Positions 7,554 through 14,569 of a stretch of DNA of 33,912 nt are shown here, piece after piece. Numbering within the stretch: the stretch's first letter is position 1; each line of letters opens with the position of its first letter. Where the stretch lies: positions 1 through 33,912 of the forward strand of contig CANRPC010000018.1 of the NCBI GenBank assembly GCA_947632435.1. The letters are read 5' to 3'. The DNA comes from an uncultured Bacilli bacterium. GTDB lineage: Bacteria; Bacillota_I; Bacilli_A; RFN20; CAG-449. The notes under the pieces were generated by a model. That model saw only the letters and a program-made list of their open reading frames with translations. It ran no database searches and had not been told where the DNA came from. A program made the position numbers and the translations under genes.

Positions 7554-7721
7554 TTATTTTTTTTCCTTAATTTTTTTATGTTTTTTTATGGCTTCGTTTA
7601 AAATATATTCTATTTGACCATTGATTGAACGAAATTCATCTTCTGCCCATTTATATATATCATCCCATAATGGCTTTGATAAGCGTAATAGTATCTGTTT
7701 TTTATTTTCTTCTTTATTCAT
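7554..7721 (-). CDS. Ribbon-helix-helix (Arc-like) DNA-binding protein
   Basis: A 55-residue gene missed by length cut-offs. The translation MNKEENKKQILLRLSKPLWD continues with DIYKWAEDEFRSINGQIEYI and then LNEAIKKHKK. This is the Arc-type pattern: a beta strand (QILLRLS), helix 1 (LWDDIYKWAEDE), the turn RSINGQ and helix 2 (IEYILNEAIKKH). It starts 2 bases after the SPFH gene stop, so it is co-translated with it. It could regulate the pair's own promoter or act as a small nucleoid or partner protein. No toxin gene is next to it, so it is not obviously half of a toxin-antitoxin pair. Confidence 0.85.
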   Translation of the reverse strand: MNKEENKKQILLRLSKPLWDDIYKWAEDEFRSINGQIEYILNEAIKKHKKIKEKK

Positions 7722-7723
7722 TT

Positions 7724-8731
7724 TTAATAGATGGTACCACTATTAACTACTGGTTGAGCATCCTTATTACCACATAAAACAACAAGTAAATTAGATACCA
7801 TTTGCGCTTTTCTTTCATCATCTAATTCAACAATATTATTTTCACAAAGTTTGTTAAGAGCCATTTCAACCATAGAAACTGCACCTTCAACAATTTTTTG
7901 ACGAGCATCTATAATTGCTTTAGCTTGTTGACGTTGCAACATAGCAGCTGCGATTTCAGGTGCATATGCAAGATGAGAAATACGTGCTTCCATGATTTCA
8001 ATACCAGAAATATCAACTCGATTTTGTAATTCTTTTTTAAGCTCTTCAGAAATTTCTTGTGAACTTCCTCTTAAAGATTTTTCATCGCCTTCTTCAGATA
8101 TATCATATGGGTAGCATCTTGCAACTTGTCTTATTGCTGAATCTGTTTGAGTAGAAACAAATTCTCCATAATTATCAACATTAAATATAGCTTTTGCTGT
8201 ATTAACAACTCGCCAAATAACAACTACTCCAATTTCAATTGGATTACCTTCTTGATCATTAACTTTTTGTTTACGATTTACTAAAGTCATAGCTTTAAGA
8301 GAAATTTTTTTACGAGTATTATATAAACTTTTTCTTAATACATTTGTTGTGGGTACAGGTAAATTTTCACTTAATGAATCATCGATTTTTTGCATTTCAC
8401 AATTTGGTATAACCATAGTGCAAAATGGATTAACATAAAAGAATCCTTCTTTATTAATTGTTCCATAATATTTACCAAATAATGTCAAAACAACAGCTTC
8501 ATTTGGATTTAATAATTTAAATCCTTTAATCATAAAAATGGTAAAAGGAAAAAGAATTAAAAAGATTACTAATAATAATGCATATGTCACATTACCATTT
8601 TCAGAAATTCCTGCCATACAAGCAATAAAGCCAATAACAGTAGCTAATTGAAGAAAAATAATAATTGCAAGCATTGCCCATCCACTTTTAGGTTGAAGCA
8701 CTTTTTCTTCATAAATTTTATTTGATTCCAT
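7724..8731 (-). CDS. SPFH (band 7/prohibitin-like) membrane protein
   Basis: This 335-residue protein has two N-terminal membrane helices (about 20-42 and 50-70), then an SPFH domain: LLNPNEAVVLTLFGKYYGTI, IEIGVVVIWRVVNTAKAIFNVD, DISGIEIMEARISHLAYAPE. A helical C-terminal part (AAAMLQRQQAKAIIDARQKI) is typical of SPFH oligomers. Such proteins form membrane scaffolds; the bacterial type paired with a small Arc-like protein has no fixed function. The ATG at 8731 has GGAGG (8737-8741) upstream; an earlier in-frame ATG at 8743 has none. It is transcribed with the RHH gene from the promoter at 8771-8799. Confidence 0.9.
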   Translation of the reverse strand: MESNKIYEEKVLQPKSGWAMLAIIIFLQLATVIGFIACMAGISENGNVTYALLLVIFLILFPFTIFMIKGFKLLNPNEAVVLTLFGKYYGTINKEGFFYVNPFCTMVIPNCEMQKIDDSLSENLPVPTTNVLRKSLYNTRKKISLKAMTLVNRKQKVNDQEGNPIEIGVVVIWRVVNTAKAIFNVDNYGEFVSTQTDSAIRQVARCYPYDISEEGDEKSLRGSSQEISEELKKELQNRVDISGIEIMEARISHLAYAPEIAAAMLQRQQAKAIIDARQKIVEGAVSMVEMALNKLCENNIVELDDERKAQMVSNLLVVLCGNKDAQPVVNSGTIY

Positions 8732-8770
8732 AACAACCTCCATTTAATATCATTTTGATATCATAATAAT

Positions 8771-8799
8771 ATATTATTGATTTCACAAAAAAATGTCAA
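8771..8799 (-). promoter_or_regulatory. Promoter of the SPFH-RHH unit
   Basis: On the minus strand, TTGACA (8799-8794) and TAATAT (8776-8771) are 17 bases apart. A second overlapping match, TTGTGA (8788-8783) with TATGAT (8765-8760), also has a 17-base spacer. The region between is rich in TATTATTATGATAT-like palindromic sequence and could hold an operator for the RHH protein. Confidence 0.65.
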
Positions 8800-8855
8800 T
8801 ATATTTATTAAAGATTTAAACAAACAAATTTGAAATTATAAAGTAAAATTTTCAG

Positions 8856-8882
8856 TTGTTTTTTAATTTTAATTGTGATAAT
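8856..8882 (+). promoter_or_regulatory. Promoter of the TPP riboswitch-thiT transcript
   Basis: An extended -10, TGTGATAAT (8874-8882), places the start of transcription near 8889, at the beginning of the riboswitch. The best -35 is TTGTTT (8856-8861) with a short 15-base spacer, which the extended -10 could compensate. Confidence 0.45.
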
Positions 8883-8885
8883 TTT

Positions 8886-8968
8886 TCTTTGGGAGCTTAA
8901 TGAAATTAGGCTGAGAGGAAACTTCTTAGTTTCGACCGAACTTGATCTAGGTAATGCTAGCGGAAGGA
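8886..8968 (+). ncRNA. TPP riboswitch (THI element)
   Basis: The conserved core is present: GGCTGAGAGG (8919-8928), GACCGAACTTGATCTAGG and TAATGCTAGCGGAAGGA. Helices can be drawn as TCTTT with AAGGA (P1), AGCTTAA with TTAGGCT (P2), GAAACT with AGTTTC (P3) and CTAG with CTAG (P4/P5). It binds thiamine pyrophosphate and should turn off thiT. The usual GAACCTGATC reads GAACTTGATC and the 3' CGTAGGGA reads CGGAAGGA, so it is slightly divergent. No clear terminator lies between it and the thiT start, so control may act on translation. Confidence 0.93.
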
Positions 8969-9029
8969 TTTTTTATTTTGCTTTCTTACTAACATTATAA
9001 AAATCAATATTTTTTTTAAAGGAGGTAAA

Positions 9030-9689
9030 ATGAAAAGAATATTTGATTTTAGTCTTAATGACATCACAGAGATTGCAGTTCTTTGTGCTTTAGCTATCAT
9101 TTTTGATACATTTATTAAAATTCCTGTAGGAAGTACAGGTGGCTCTGTTAACTTTTCTATGGTACCATTAATCATCATTTGTTTAAGACATGGTCCATTT
9201 AAAGGATTTATTGCATCAGCTTTAGTTTATGGAATTATAACTTGCTATTTAGATGATTATGTTATTCAAACTTATCCGTTAGAATATTTTGTGGCCTTTG
9301 GTTCTATATCTATCGTAGGATTTATTGCTCCTTATATTAATAAATCATTTAAAAAGATGAACGGAAAAATTATTTCCTATATACTTCTTGCTATAACTTT
9401 ATCCATTTGGGCAACAATTAGATTCTTTGCTGGATCTATTGACTCTGTAATATTATATAAATACACCTTTAGTGCCGCATTTGCATATAATGCTCCATAT
9501 GTATTTATCTCATTGCCATTTGATTTTGTAATTACAGCATTATTATTACCTATTGTAATGAAATTAAATAAAATGTATAAAACTACATACTTAAAAGAAC
9601 CTGAAAAAGTTATTAATCAAGATGAAACGAAAATAAATTCTTCTTGCTTAGATAATGAAATTGATATTGATATTAAGATTAAAAAATAA
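9030..9689 (+). CDS. thiT: ECF transporter thiamine-binding subunit ThiT
   Basis: ThiT is the membrane S-component that binds thiamine and works with the shared ECF energy-coupling module, which is encoded elsewhere. The 219-residue protein has about six hydrophobic helices and family segments GSVNFSMVPLIIICLRHGPFKGF, YPLEYFVAFGSISIVGF and FAYNAPYVFISLP, which line the thiamine pocket. Length exceeds typical ThiT (about 180-200 residues) because of a charged C-terminal tail (about 185-219). AAAGGAGG precedes the ATG. The TPP riboswitch upstream independently supports the thiamine assignment. Confidence 0.94.
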   Translation: MKRIFDFSLNDITEIAVLCALAIIFDTFIKIPVGSTGGSVNFSMVPLIIICLRHGPFKGFIASALVYGIITCYLDDYVIQTYPLEYFVAFGSISIVGFIAPYINKSFKKMNGKIISYILLAITLSIWATIRFFAGSIDSVILYKYTFSAAFAYNAPYVFISLPFDFVITALLLPIVMKLNKMYKTTYLKEPEKVINQDETKINSSCLDNEIDIDIKIKK

Positions 9690-9695
9690 ACATTT

Positions 9696-9722
9696 AAAAA
9701 CTAGGTGTCAAGCCTAGTTTTT
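9696..9722. terminator. Bidirectional terminator between thiT and spoVAF
   Basis: AAAAACTAGG (9696-9705) and CCTAGTTTTT (9713-9722) form a perfect 10-bp stem with a 7-base loop, with a T run on the plus strand and an A run before it. It serves the convergent thiT and spoVAF. Confidence 0.88.
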
Positions 9723-9724
9723 TT

Positions 9725-11074
9725 TTATAAATTCTTTTTTAATTTAGCACTTTTACGATAAAAAATATTTTTAAAAGCTTCAAAATCAAATGGACATAAT
9801 GGATATAAATAAGGATAAGTAAATGTCTTTAATGTTAAAAGATGAATGAATAAAAGTATTATACCAATTAAAAGTCCTTCATAGCCAAAGAAAATGCTTA
9901 GAATTGTCAAGATTAACATAACAATACGATTGCATAGACTTAATTCATATGAAGGTGTAGCAAAACTACAAATCATAGAAATAGAAACAACTAGCAATAT
10001 TTCTGGTAAAAAAATACCTAAGCTCATGCTAATTTCTCCAAGTATTATTGCTGCGACAAAAGATACACTAGAAACTAAAGAACTAGGTGTGTGAATCGAG
10101 GCAATGCGAAAAATTTCCATGACAAAAATGGATGATAGGACTTGAAATGTCAAAACAGGTTTAGATAAAGATAGTTCTTTTAAAATTATTAATCCATTAT
10201 TAATATCTCTATCACATGATAAGCAGATGAAAACGGGAATCAAAATAATCGATACAATGATACTTATTGAACGAATAAAACGAGTAAAGGTACCATTTAA
10301 AGGTGGTTCACGATATTCTTCAACATTACAAAAATGATCGAATAAATTTGTAGGAACTATCATCGATGATGAAGAATTATCAACTAGAATAATAATTTTA
10401 CCTTTAATTATCGAAATCGAAGCTACATCAGGTCTTTCTGTATATCTTACTAAAGGAAATATTGTTTTTTGTTGGTCAAATAATAATTCCTCTAAAGCTC
10501 TATCTGACATTATCAAAGAATTAATATTTAATGAATTTAATTTTGTTTTTATTTTTTCTAAAACACGTTTATTAACTTTATCTTCAAGATAAGTTAAAAC
10601 CACAGAAATTTTGGAATCTTTAGAAACAATAAAATGTTCAGCACGAAAATTAATATCTTTAATTCTTCTTCTTAATAAGGAAAGATTAGTATTTATAGAT
10701 TCGTTAAAACCATCTTTATTTCCTCTTATTGATTTTTCGGCTTCAGGTTCTTGAACTGAACGTAATTGATACATTCTTATATCAATAGCAATAATAGTTT
10801 CATCATATAGAATAATTACTGAACCAGAATATAAAAAATACAATGCTTTATCAAGACTATCTAATACCATATTACTTGGATTTAATAAACAATTAAAAAA
10901 TTCATCTTTATTTTTTGTTTGCAAAAGAGTACGAATAATTTCGTTAAACTGCAAATTGTCTATTAAAGAAGTTATATAATAGAGAATTATTTTTGTTTTT
11001 AAATTTATTTCTCTTTTTATAAGATCTAAACTTTTATCACATTTTAAAAGTTCATCAAAAATTTCTTCATTCAT
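9725..11074 (-). CDS. spoVAF: Spore germination protein SpoVAF (GerA-family)
   Basis: This 449-residue protein has the GerAA/SpoVAF layout: a soluble N-terminal half with YSGSVIILYDETIIAIDIR, RSVQEPEAEKSIRGNKDGF (the RxVxEPxxExxIRGPxxGF signature) and TERPDVASISIIKGKIIILVD, then five or so membrane helices (about 265-430). It sits in the spore inner membrane and is thought to aid germination. It is the last gene of the sporulation block and overlaps spoVAE by ATGA. The usual GP in the IRGPRxGF motif is replaced by GN. Confidence 0.93.
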   Translation of the reverse strand: MNEEIFDELLKCDKSLDLIKREINLKTKIILYYITSLIDNLQFNEIIRTLLQTKNKDEFFNCLLNPSNMVLDSLDKALYFLYSGSVIILYDETIIAIDIRMYQLRSVQEPEAEKSIRGNKDGFNESINTNLSLLRRRIKDINFRAEHFIVSKDSKISVVLTYLEDKVNKRVLEKIKTKLNSLNINSLIMSDRALEELLFDQQKTIFPLVRYTERPDVASISIIKGKIIILVDNSSSSMIVPTNLFDHFCNVEEYREPPLNGTFTRFIRSISIIVSIILIPVFICLSCDRDINNGLIILKELSLSKPVLTFQVLSSIFVMEIFRIASIHTPSSLVSSVSFVAAIILGEISMSLGIFLPEILLVVSISMICSFATPSYELSLCNRIVMLILTILSIFFGYEGLLIGIILLFIHLLTLKTFTYPYLYPLCPFDFEAFKNIFYRKSAKLKKNL

Positions 11075-11421
11075 GGTCTTGGCCTCTTAATAAAAGAAAT
11101 TATTAACGCTAAAATAATGGCATAAGAAACAAGCCCTGATGTCGATTTCATAATTTCTATAAAAATTTGAAAATAATCATTAGTTTTAGCACCAATCTTT
11201 GCCGATTGATATAACATATGACCATAATTCATAATTAATGAAGTAGCACCAGAATGAAATATTTCAATTATTTTATCATAAATATTAAAAAAAGATAAAC
11301 TTGCACCAATAATAACAAATAAAGTGACAATATGACCTTGTGTCAATTTTGTAAATTCATAGATAAGTTGTGCCAATAAACAAACTGTTCCAGCAAAAAG
11401 AAAACTCATTAAATATGTCAT
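11071..11421 (-). CDS. spoVAE: Stage V sporulation protein AE (SpoVAEb type)
   Basis: This 116-residue membrane protein has about four helices and the family pattern FAGTVCLLAQLIYEFTKLTQGHIVTLFVIIGA. With SpoVAC and SpoVAD it forms the channel that moves calcium dipicolinate into the forespore and out during germination. Start and stop overlap its neighbours by 4 bases each (ATGA), so the genes are coupled. Confidence 0.92.
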   Translation of the reverse strand: MTYLMSFLFAGTVCLLAQLIYEFTKLTQGHIVTLFVIIGASLSFFNIYDKIIEIFHSGATSLIMNYGHMLYQSAKIGAKTNDYFQIFIEIMKSTSGLVSYAIILALIISFIKRPRP

Positions 11422-12410
11422 TTTTCTTCCTCTTTAATCAATTCTAATAAATGAGCTATTACTGGAATATTATGTTGTTGAGCAACACTAACTTTACTAT
11501 GTAAACTTCCTGTCGCAATTAGAAGAACCTTTTTATATTCTGATGATTCCATCTTATTAATAATTAAAGAAAAGGCAACAAGTGGTAAACATGCAGGGCC
11601 ACTTCCACCTGCTAATTTTTTTTCATTATCTTTATATATTAATTCGCCAGCATCAGAAATATTATCAACATCTTCTCCTTCTTCTTTTAGCATTTGTTTT
11701 AAAACACTTATTCCAACTTTTGATAAATCACCAGTTAAAATTAAATCATAATCTTTACAGTTTGTTTCACTTGCTTTAAGATGTTTTTTTAAAGTATCAA
11801 AAGCTGCAATAGCCATTAAAGATCCCATATCATTAACATTTAAACTTAAAGAATCAATTGCTCTTCCAAAAGTAACAGCGCTTACTTTAATCTTCGTTTT
11901 TTTTGAAGATAAAATAATGGCAACTGCGCCATTAACTGTGGTCGTGCATGTTTGTTTTTTTTGAATACCATAAGTTGTAGGATAACGAAATTGTCTTTCA
12001 CTAACACCATAATTTGAAGAAGTATAAACTAAAATATTTTTGGCTTTTTTACCTTCAAGTATAATTGAAGCAATATTAATAGCTTCAACACTTGTAGCGC
12101 AAGCACTAAATAATCCTAGATAAGATGTTTCAAAAAGGGTCGCTATTTCAGTTGATGTGGTAATTTGATTTGAAAGGTCTCCTCCTAATATAAAATCAAG
12201 ATCATCTTTTGAAAGTTGAGCTTTTGTTAAAGCAAAACTAATTGCTTCAATAAGCATTTGCTTTTCACCATCAACATAATATTTGCCATCAGCAAAAAGC
12301 GAATCATGAACTATATCAAGATAATCTGATAAATGAAGAGCTTCTTCTTTTGTAGCAACTACACCGCATGAATAAATGTAGCAATTGTCTAATTTAATGT
12401 TTATGCCCAT
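11418..12410 (-). CDS. spoVAD: Stage V sporulation protein AD, dipicolinate-binding
   Basis: SpoVAD is a thiolase/ketoacyl-synthase-fold protein that binds dipicolinic acid for the SpoVA channel. The 330-residue protein shows ATLFETSYLGLFSACATSVEAI, the region of the old active-site cysteine, and LAGGSGPACLPLVAFSLI near the C-terminus. The ATG at 12410 (MGINIKLDNCYIYSCG) was chosen because GGGGG lies 8 bases upstream and because the longer frame would overlap spoVAC heavily. The chosen start overlaps the spoVAC stop by 10 bases. Confidence 0.93.
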   Translation of the reverse strand: MGINIKLDNCYIYSCGVVATKEEALHLSDYLDIVHDSLFADGKYYVDGEKQMLIEAISFALTKAQLSKDDLDFILGGDLSNQITTSTEIATLFETSYLGLFSACATSVEAINIASIILEGKKAKNILVYTSSNYGVSERQFRYPTTYGIQKKQTCTTTVNGAVAIILSSKKTKIKVSAVTFGRAIDSLSLNVNDMGSLMAIAAFDTLKKHLKASETNCKDYDLILTGDLSKVGISVLKQMLKEEGEDVDNISDAGELIYKDNEKKLAGGSGPACLPLVAFSLIINKMESSEYKKVLLIATGSLHSKVSVAQQHNIPVIAHLLELIKEEEK

Positions 12411-12859
12411 ATATTTATCCCCCAAAGATTCAAAAGATAATATATAGTTGCAAAATACCAAGATATTAATATTCCATAGCAAATGACACTTCCCGCTAAA
12501 GAAAATATGCTTGCACCGATTCCCTGAATTAAGCCTTCACTTCTTCCTTCCATAGAAGCAGAAGTCAGTGAATTAGCAAATCCTGTAGTCGGTAAAAACA
12601 TTCCAGCACCGCAAAGTTGAGCAAGATCATTATGAAACGTCAACATCGTTAATATTGAGGCTAAACTAACTAGACAAATTCCCGCAAAGAAAGAAGACTC
12701 TTCTAAAGGAAAATGTAAAATATTTAATGCAAAGTTATAAAATAATTCCCCAAGCGTAGCAATTAACCCTCCACTTATGAAGGCAAATAATAAATGTTGA
12801 GCTAATTTCTTTTTTGGAGTTTCTTTTTTTACTATTTCTTGATATTTAGTATATGTCAA
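12401..12859 (-). CDS. spoVAC: Stage V sporulation protein AC
   Basis: SpoVAC is the mechanosensitive membrane component of the dipicolinate channel. The protein (152 residues) has several membrane helices and typical segments HLLFAFISGGLIATLGELFY, LCGAGMFLPTTGFANSLTS and EGRSEGLIQGIGASIFSLAG. I prefer the TTG at 12859 (TYTKYQEIVKKETPKKK), which has GAGGTG 9 bases upstream and aligns with the N-terminus of known SpoVAC. A longer frame starts at another TTG (12898) inside sigF. A 6-bp hairpin (12870-12887) at the end of sigF abuts this ribosome binding site. Confidence 0.93.
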   Translation of the reverse strand: MTYTKYQEIVKKETPKKKLAQHLLFAFISGGLIATLGELFYNFALNILHFPLEESSFFAGICLVSLASILTMLTFHNDLAQLCGAGMFLPTTGFANSLTSASMEGRSEGLIQGIGASIFSLAGSVICYGILISWYFATIYYLLNLWGINIWA

Positions 12860-12869
12860 AATATTCACC

Positions 12870-13607
12870 TCACACTTTATTGTGTGAAGTATGCTCAATT
12901 ATATACTGTTTTAAGCAAGAAAGTATCTTTTTTTCCATTCTGGAAACTTGAACTTGACTTGTAAAAAAGCGTGTGGCAATTTCCTGTTGAGAAAGGCCAT
13001 CAAAAAATCTTAATTGAACAAATAATTGTTCTTTTTTATTAAGATTTGATATTGCTTCTTTTAAATCATAGTATTCAAATTCCTGATTTTCACCATTAGA
13101 AATGGTGTCTAGTAAGGTAATTTCATTATTATCATCAAGTGGAGCATCTAAAGAAGTATATCTAATATTAGTTTCTAAGGCCTCAATGACTTCTTCTTGA
13201 CTCAAATGTGATAATTTAGCTATCTCATCTATAGATAATGATGTATTCGATAAATCGACGACACTTAAAATAGTTTTTAAATTATCTTTGGCAACTCTTG
13301 AAATTGCAACTAATTTTCCATCACGAAAAAATTTTCTTATTTCTCCAAGAATCATAGGAACAGCATATGTAGAAAATTCAAAACCTAAATCGAGATTAAA
13401 TTTATTTATCGCTTTAATTAATCCAAGACGAGCTGAGGCAAATAAATCTTCTTCCTCACTTTTTTGATAATGATATCTTTTAAGTAAAGAATAAATTAAA
13501 GGTGTATGTCTTTCAATTAGATAAATTAGTGATTCTTCATCACCTTCTTTAGCTTTTTTGAGTACTTCCTTTTCATTATATTGTTTCTCCTTCATAGCTA
13601 TCAACAT
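12870..13607 (-). CDS. sigF: RNA polymerase sigma-F factor
   Basis: Sigma-F drives the first forespore-specific transcription. The 245-residue protein has region 2 (EEEDLFASARLGLIKAINKF, FEFSTYAVPMILGEIRKFFRD), region 3 (LSIDEIAKLSHLSQEEVIEAL) and region 4 helix-turn-helix (LSQQEIATRFFTSQVQVSRMEKKIL). The ATG at 13607 is supported by AAGGA 8 bases upstream; a second ATG at 13595 is possible. It overlaps the end of spoIIAB by 32 bases. The dacF-spoIIAA-spoIIAB-sigF-spoVA order separates it from sigma-G and sigma-B, which share this fold. Confidence 0.95.
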   Translation of the reverse strand: MLIAMKEKQYNEKEVLKKAKEGDEESLIYLIERHTPLIYSLLKRYHYQKSEEEDLFASARLGLIKAINKFNLDLGFEFSTYAVPMILGEIRKFFRDGKLVAISRVAKDNLKTILSVVDLSNTSLSIDEIAKLSHLSQEEVIEALETNIRYTSLDAPLDDNNEITLLDTISNGENQEFEYYDLKEAISNLNKKEQLFVQLRFFDGLSQQEIATRFFTSQVQVSRMEKKILSCLKQYIIEHTSHNKV

Positions 13608-14025
13608 GTTGGAGTTCCTTCTTTATGATGATTTTAGAACCCATACCATAGACCGAAACTACTTCAAAATAATCCGATAAAGTTTCCATTATTGTCATTC
13701 CCATGCCGGCACGTTCTAGATCAGGTCTTGTTGAATAATGCGGAGTTTTTGCTTCTTCAACATCCTTAATTCCTTTTCCATAATCAATAACAACAATGCT
13801 TAAGAGATTTCCATTTAATTCGCATTTCAAAGTAACATACTTTTCATCGTCAAAATTGTAACCATGAATTATAGCGTTAGATACAGCTTCTGAAACGATA
13901 GTTTTTATCTCCCCAATTTCCTCAAGTGTTGGATTAAGTGGAGCAATAAATATAGATACAGAACTTCTTGCTAATGATTCATTTTCTAACGTTGCTGCAA
14001 ATTTTAATTCCATTTTATTCTTCAT
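13576..14025 (-). CDS. spoIIAB: Anti-sigma-F factor and serine kinase SpoIIAB
   Basis: SpoIIAB holds sigma-F inactive and phosphorylates SpoIIAA. The 149-residue GHKL-type protein shows the N-box EAVSNAIIHGY, the G1 box DYGKGI and the G2 lid ERAGMGMTIMETLSD. Length matches the family (about 146 residues). The ATG overlaps the spoIIAA stop by 4 bases. Confidence 0.96.
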   Translation of the reverse strand: MKNKMELKFAATLENESLARSSVSIFIAPLNPTLEEIGEIKTIVSEAVSNAIIHGYNFDDEKYVTLKCELNGNLLSIVVIDYGKGIKDVEEAKTPHYSTRPDLERAGMGMTIMETLSDYFEVVSVYGMGSKIIIKKELQHVDSYEGETI

Positions 14026-14375
14026 AGGATTACCCCCATTTCTTTCTTAAATGATCCTAAACTTTGATATTCTTTCATAATTGATAAAAGCCCACTGATT
14101 TTAATTATTTTACGCGCATAACTTGAGAGATTTAAAAATCCACAGGCTCCATTAACCTTTTCTATCTCATTAAAACGCCCAAGTATTAAACCAATTCCTG
14201 CTGAATCAATAAATGAACAATCTTTTAAATCAAATAATAAAAAACGAGGAGCGCTTTTAATCATTTCTTTTTGAATTCGGTTTCGATATAAAAGCGTCTT
14301 TGATGAGTCTAAATCACCTGAGAATTTTATGAGCAGTCCATCCTCAAAAGGTGAAATTCTAATTTTATTTTCCAT
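14022..14375 (-). CDS. spoIIAA: Anti-anti-sigma factor SpoIIAA
   Basis: SpoIIAA is the STAS-domain protein that, when unphosphorylated, frees sigma-F from SpoIIAB. The 117-residue protein has the motif DCSFIDSAGIGLILGRF, with Ser58 at exactly the position of the phosphorylated serine of B. subtilis. AAAGGAA and, further up, GGAGG precede the ATG. It starts the coupled spoIIAA-spoIIAB-sigF trio. A terminator-like hairpin separates it from dacF. Confidence 0.95.
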   Translation of the reverse strand: MENKIRISPFEDGLLIKFSGDLDSSKTLLYRNRIQKEMIKSAPRFLLFDLKDCSFIDSAGIGLILGRFNEIEKVNGACGFLNLSSYARKIIKISGLLSIMKEYQSLGSFKKEMGVIL

Positions 14376-14415
14376 TTCCTTTTGCCTCCATTAGCCATTA
14401 TAAAAGAAATATTTT

Positions 14416-14451
14416 AAAAAAAAATGCTTTAGACAAAACCTCTAAAAACAT
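14416..14451 (-). terminator. Terminator-like hairpin between dacF and spoIIAA
   Basis: Bases 14424-14433 and 14441-14451 pair with one bulge (TTTAGA/TCTAAA core) around a 7-base loop, and the minus strand then has nine T residues. It would end dacF transcripts 120 bases after the stop. Only about 40 bases remain before the spoIIAA ATG; they include a TATAAT (14402-14397) without a good -35. Confidence 0.6.
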
Positions 14452-14569
14452 CTTATTTTTTGAAAATAAAAGCTTAAAAAGTATTAATTTTGTACTTATT
14501 TAACTTTTTAAATTATATTCTTTTAATTTGCTACTCATTATTAATTTTATAAAAGGAAAGAAAATGAAC

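Noticed and set aside
7554-7721. The ribbon-helix-helix gene as the antitoxin of a toxin-antitoxin pair
   Set aside because: No toxin-sized partner is adjacent; it is followed directly by a terminator and preceded by the SPFH gene.
8957-9178. A minus-strand open frame opposite the start of thiT
   Set aside because: It lies mainly across the thiT coding region and its leader and resembles no known protein; thiT and its riboswitch explain the stretch.
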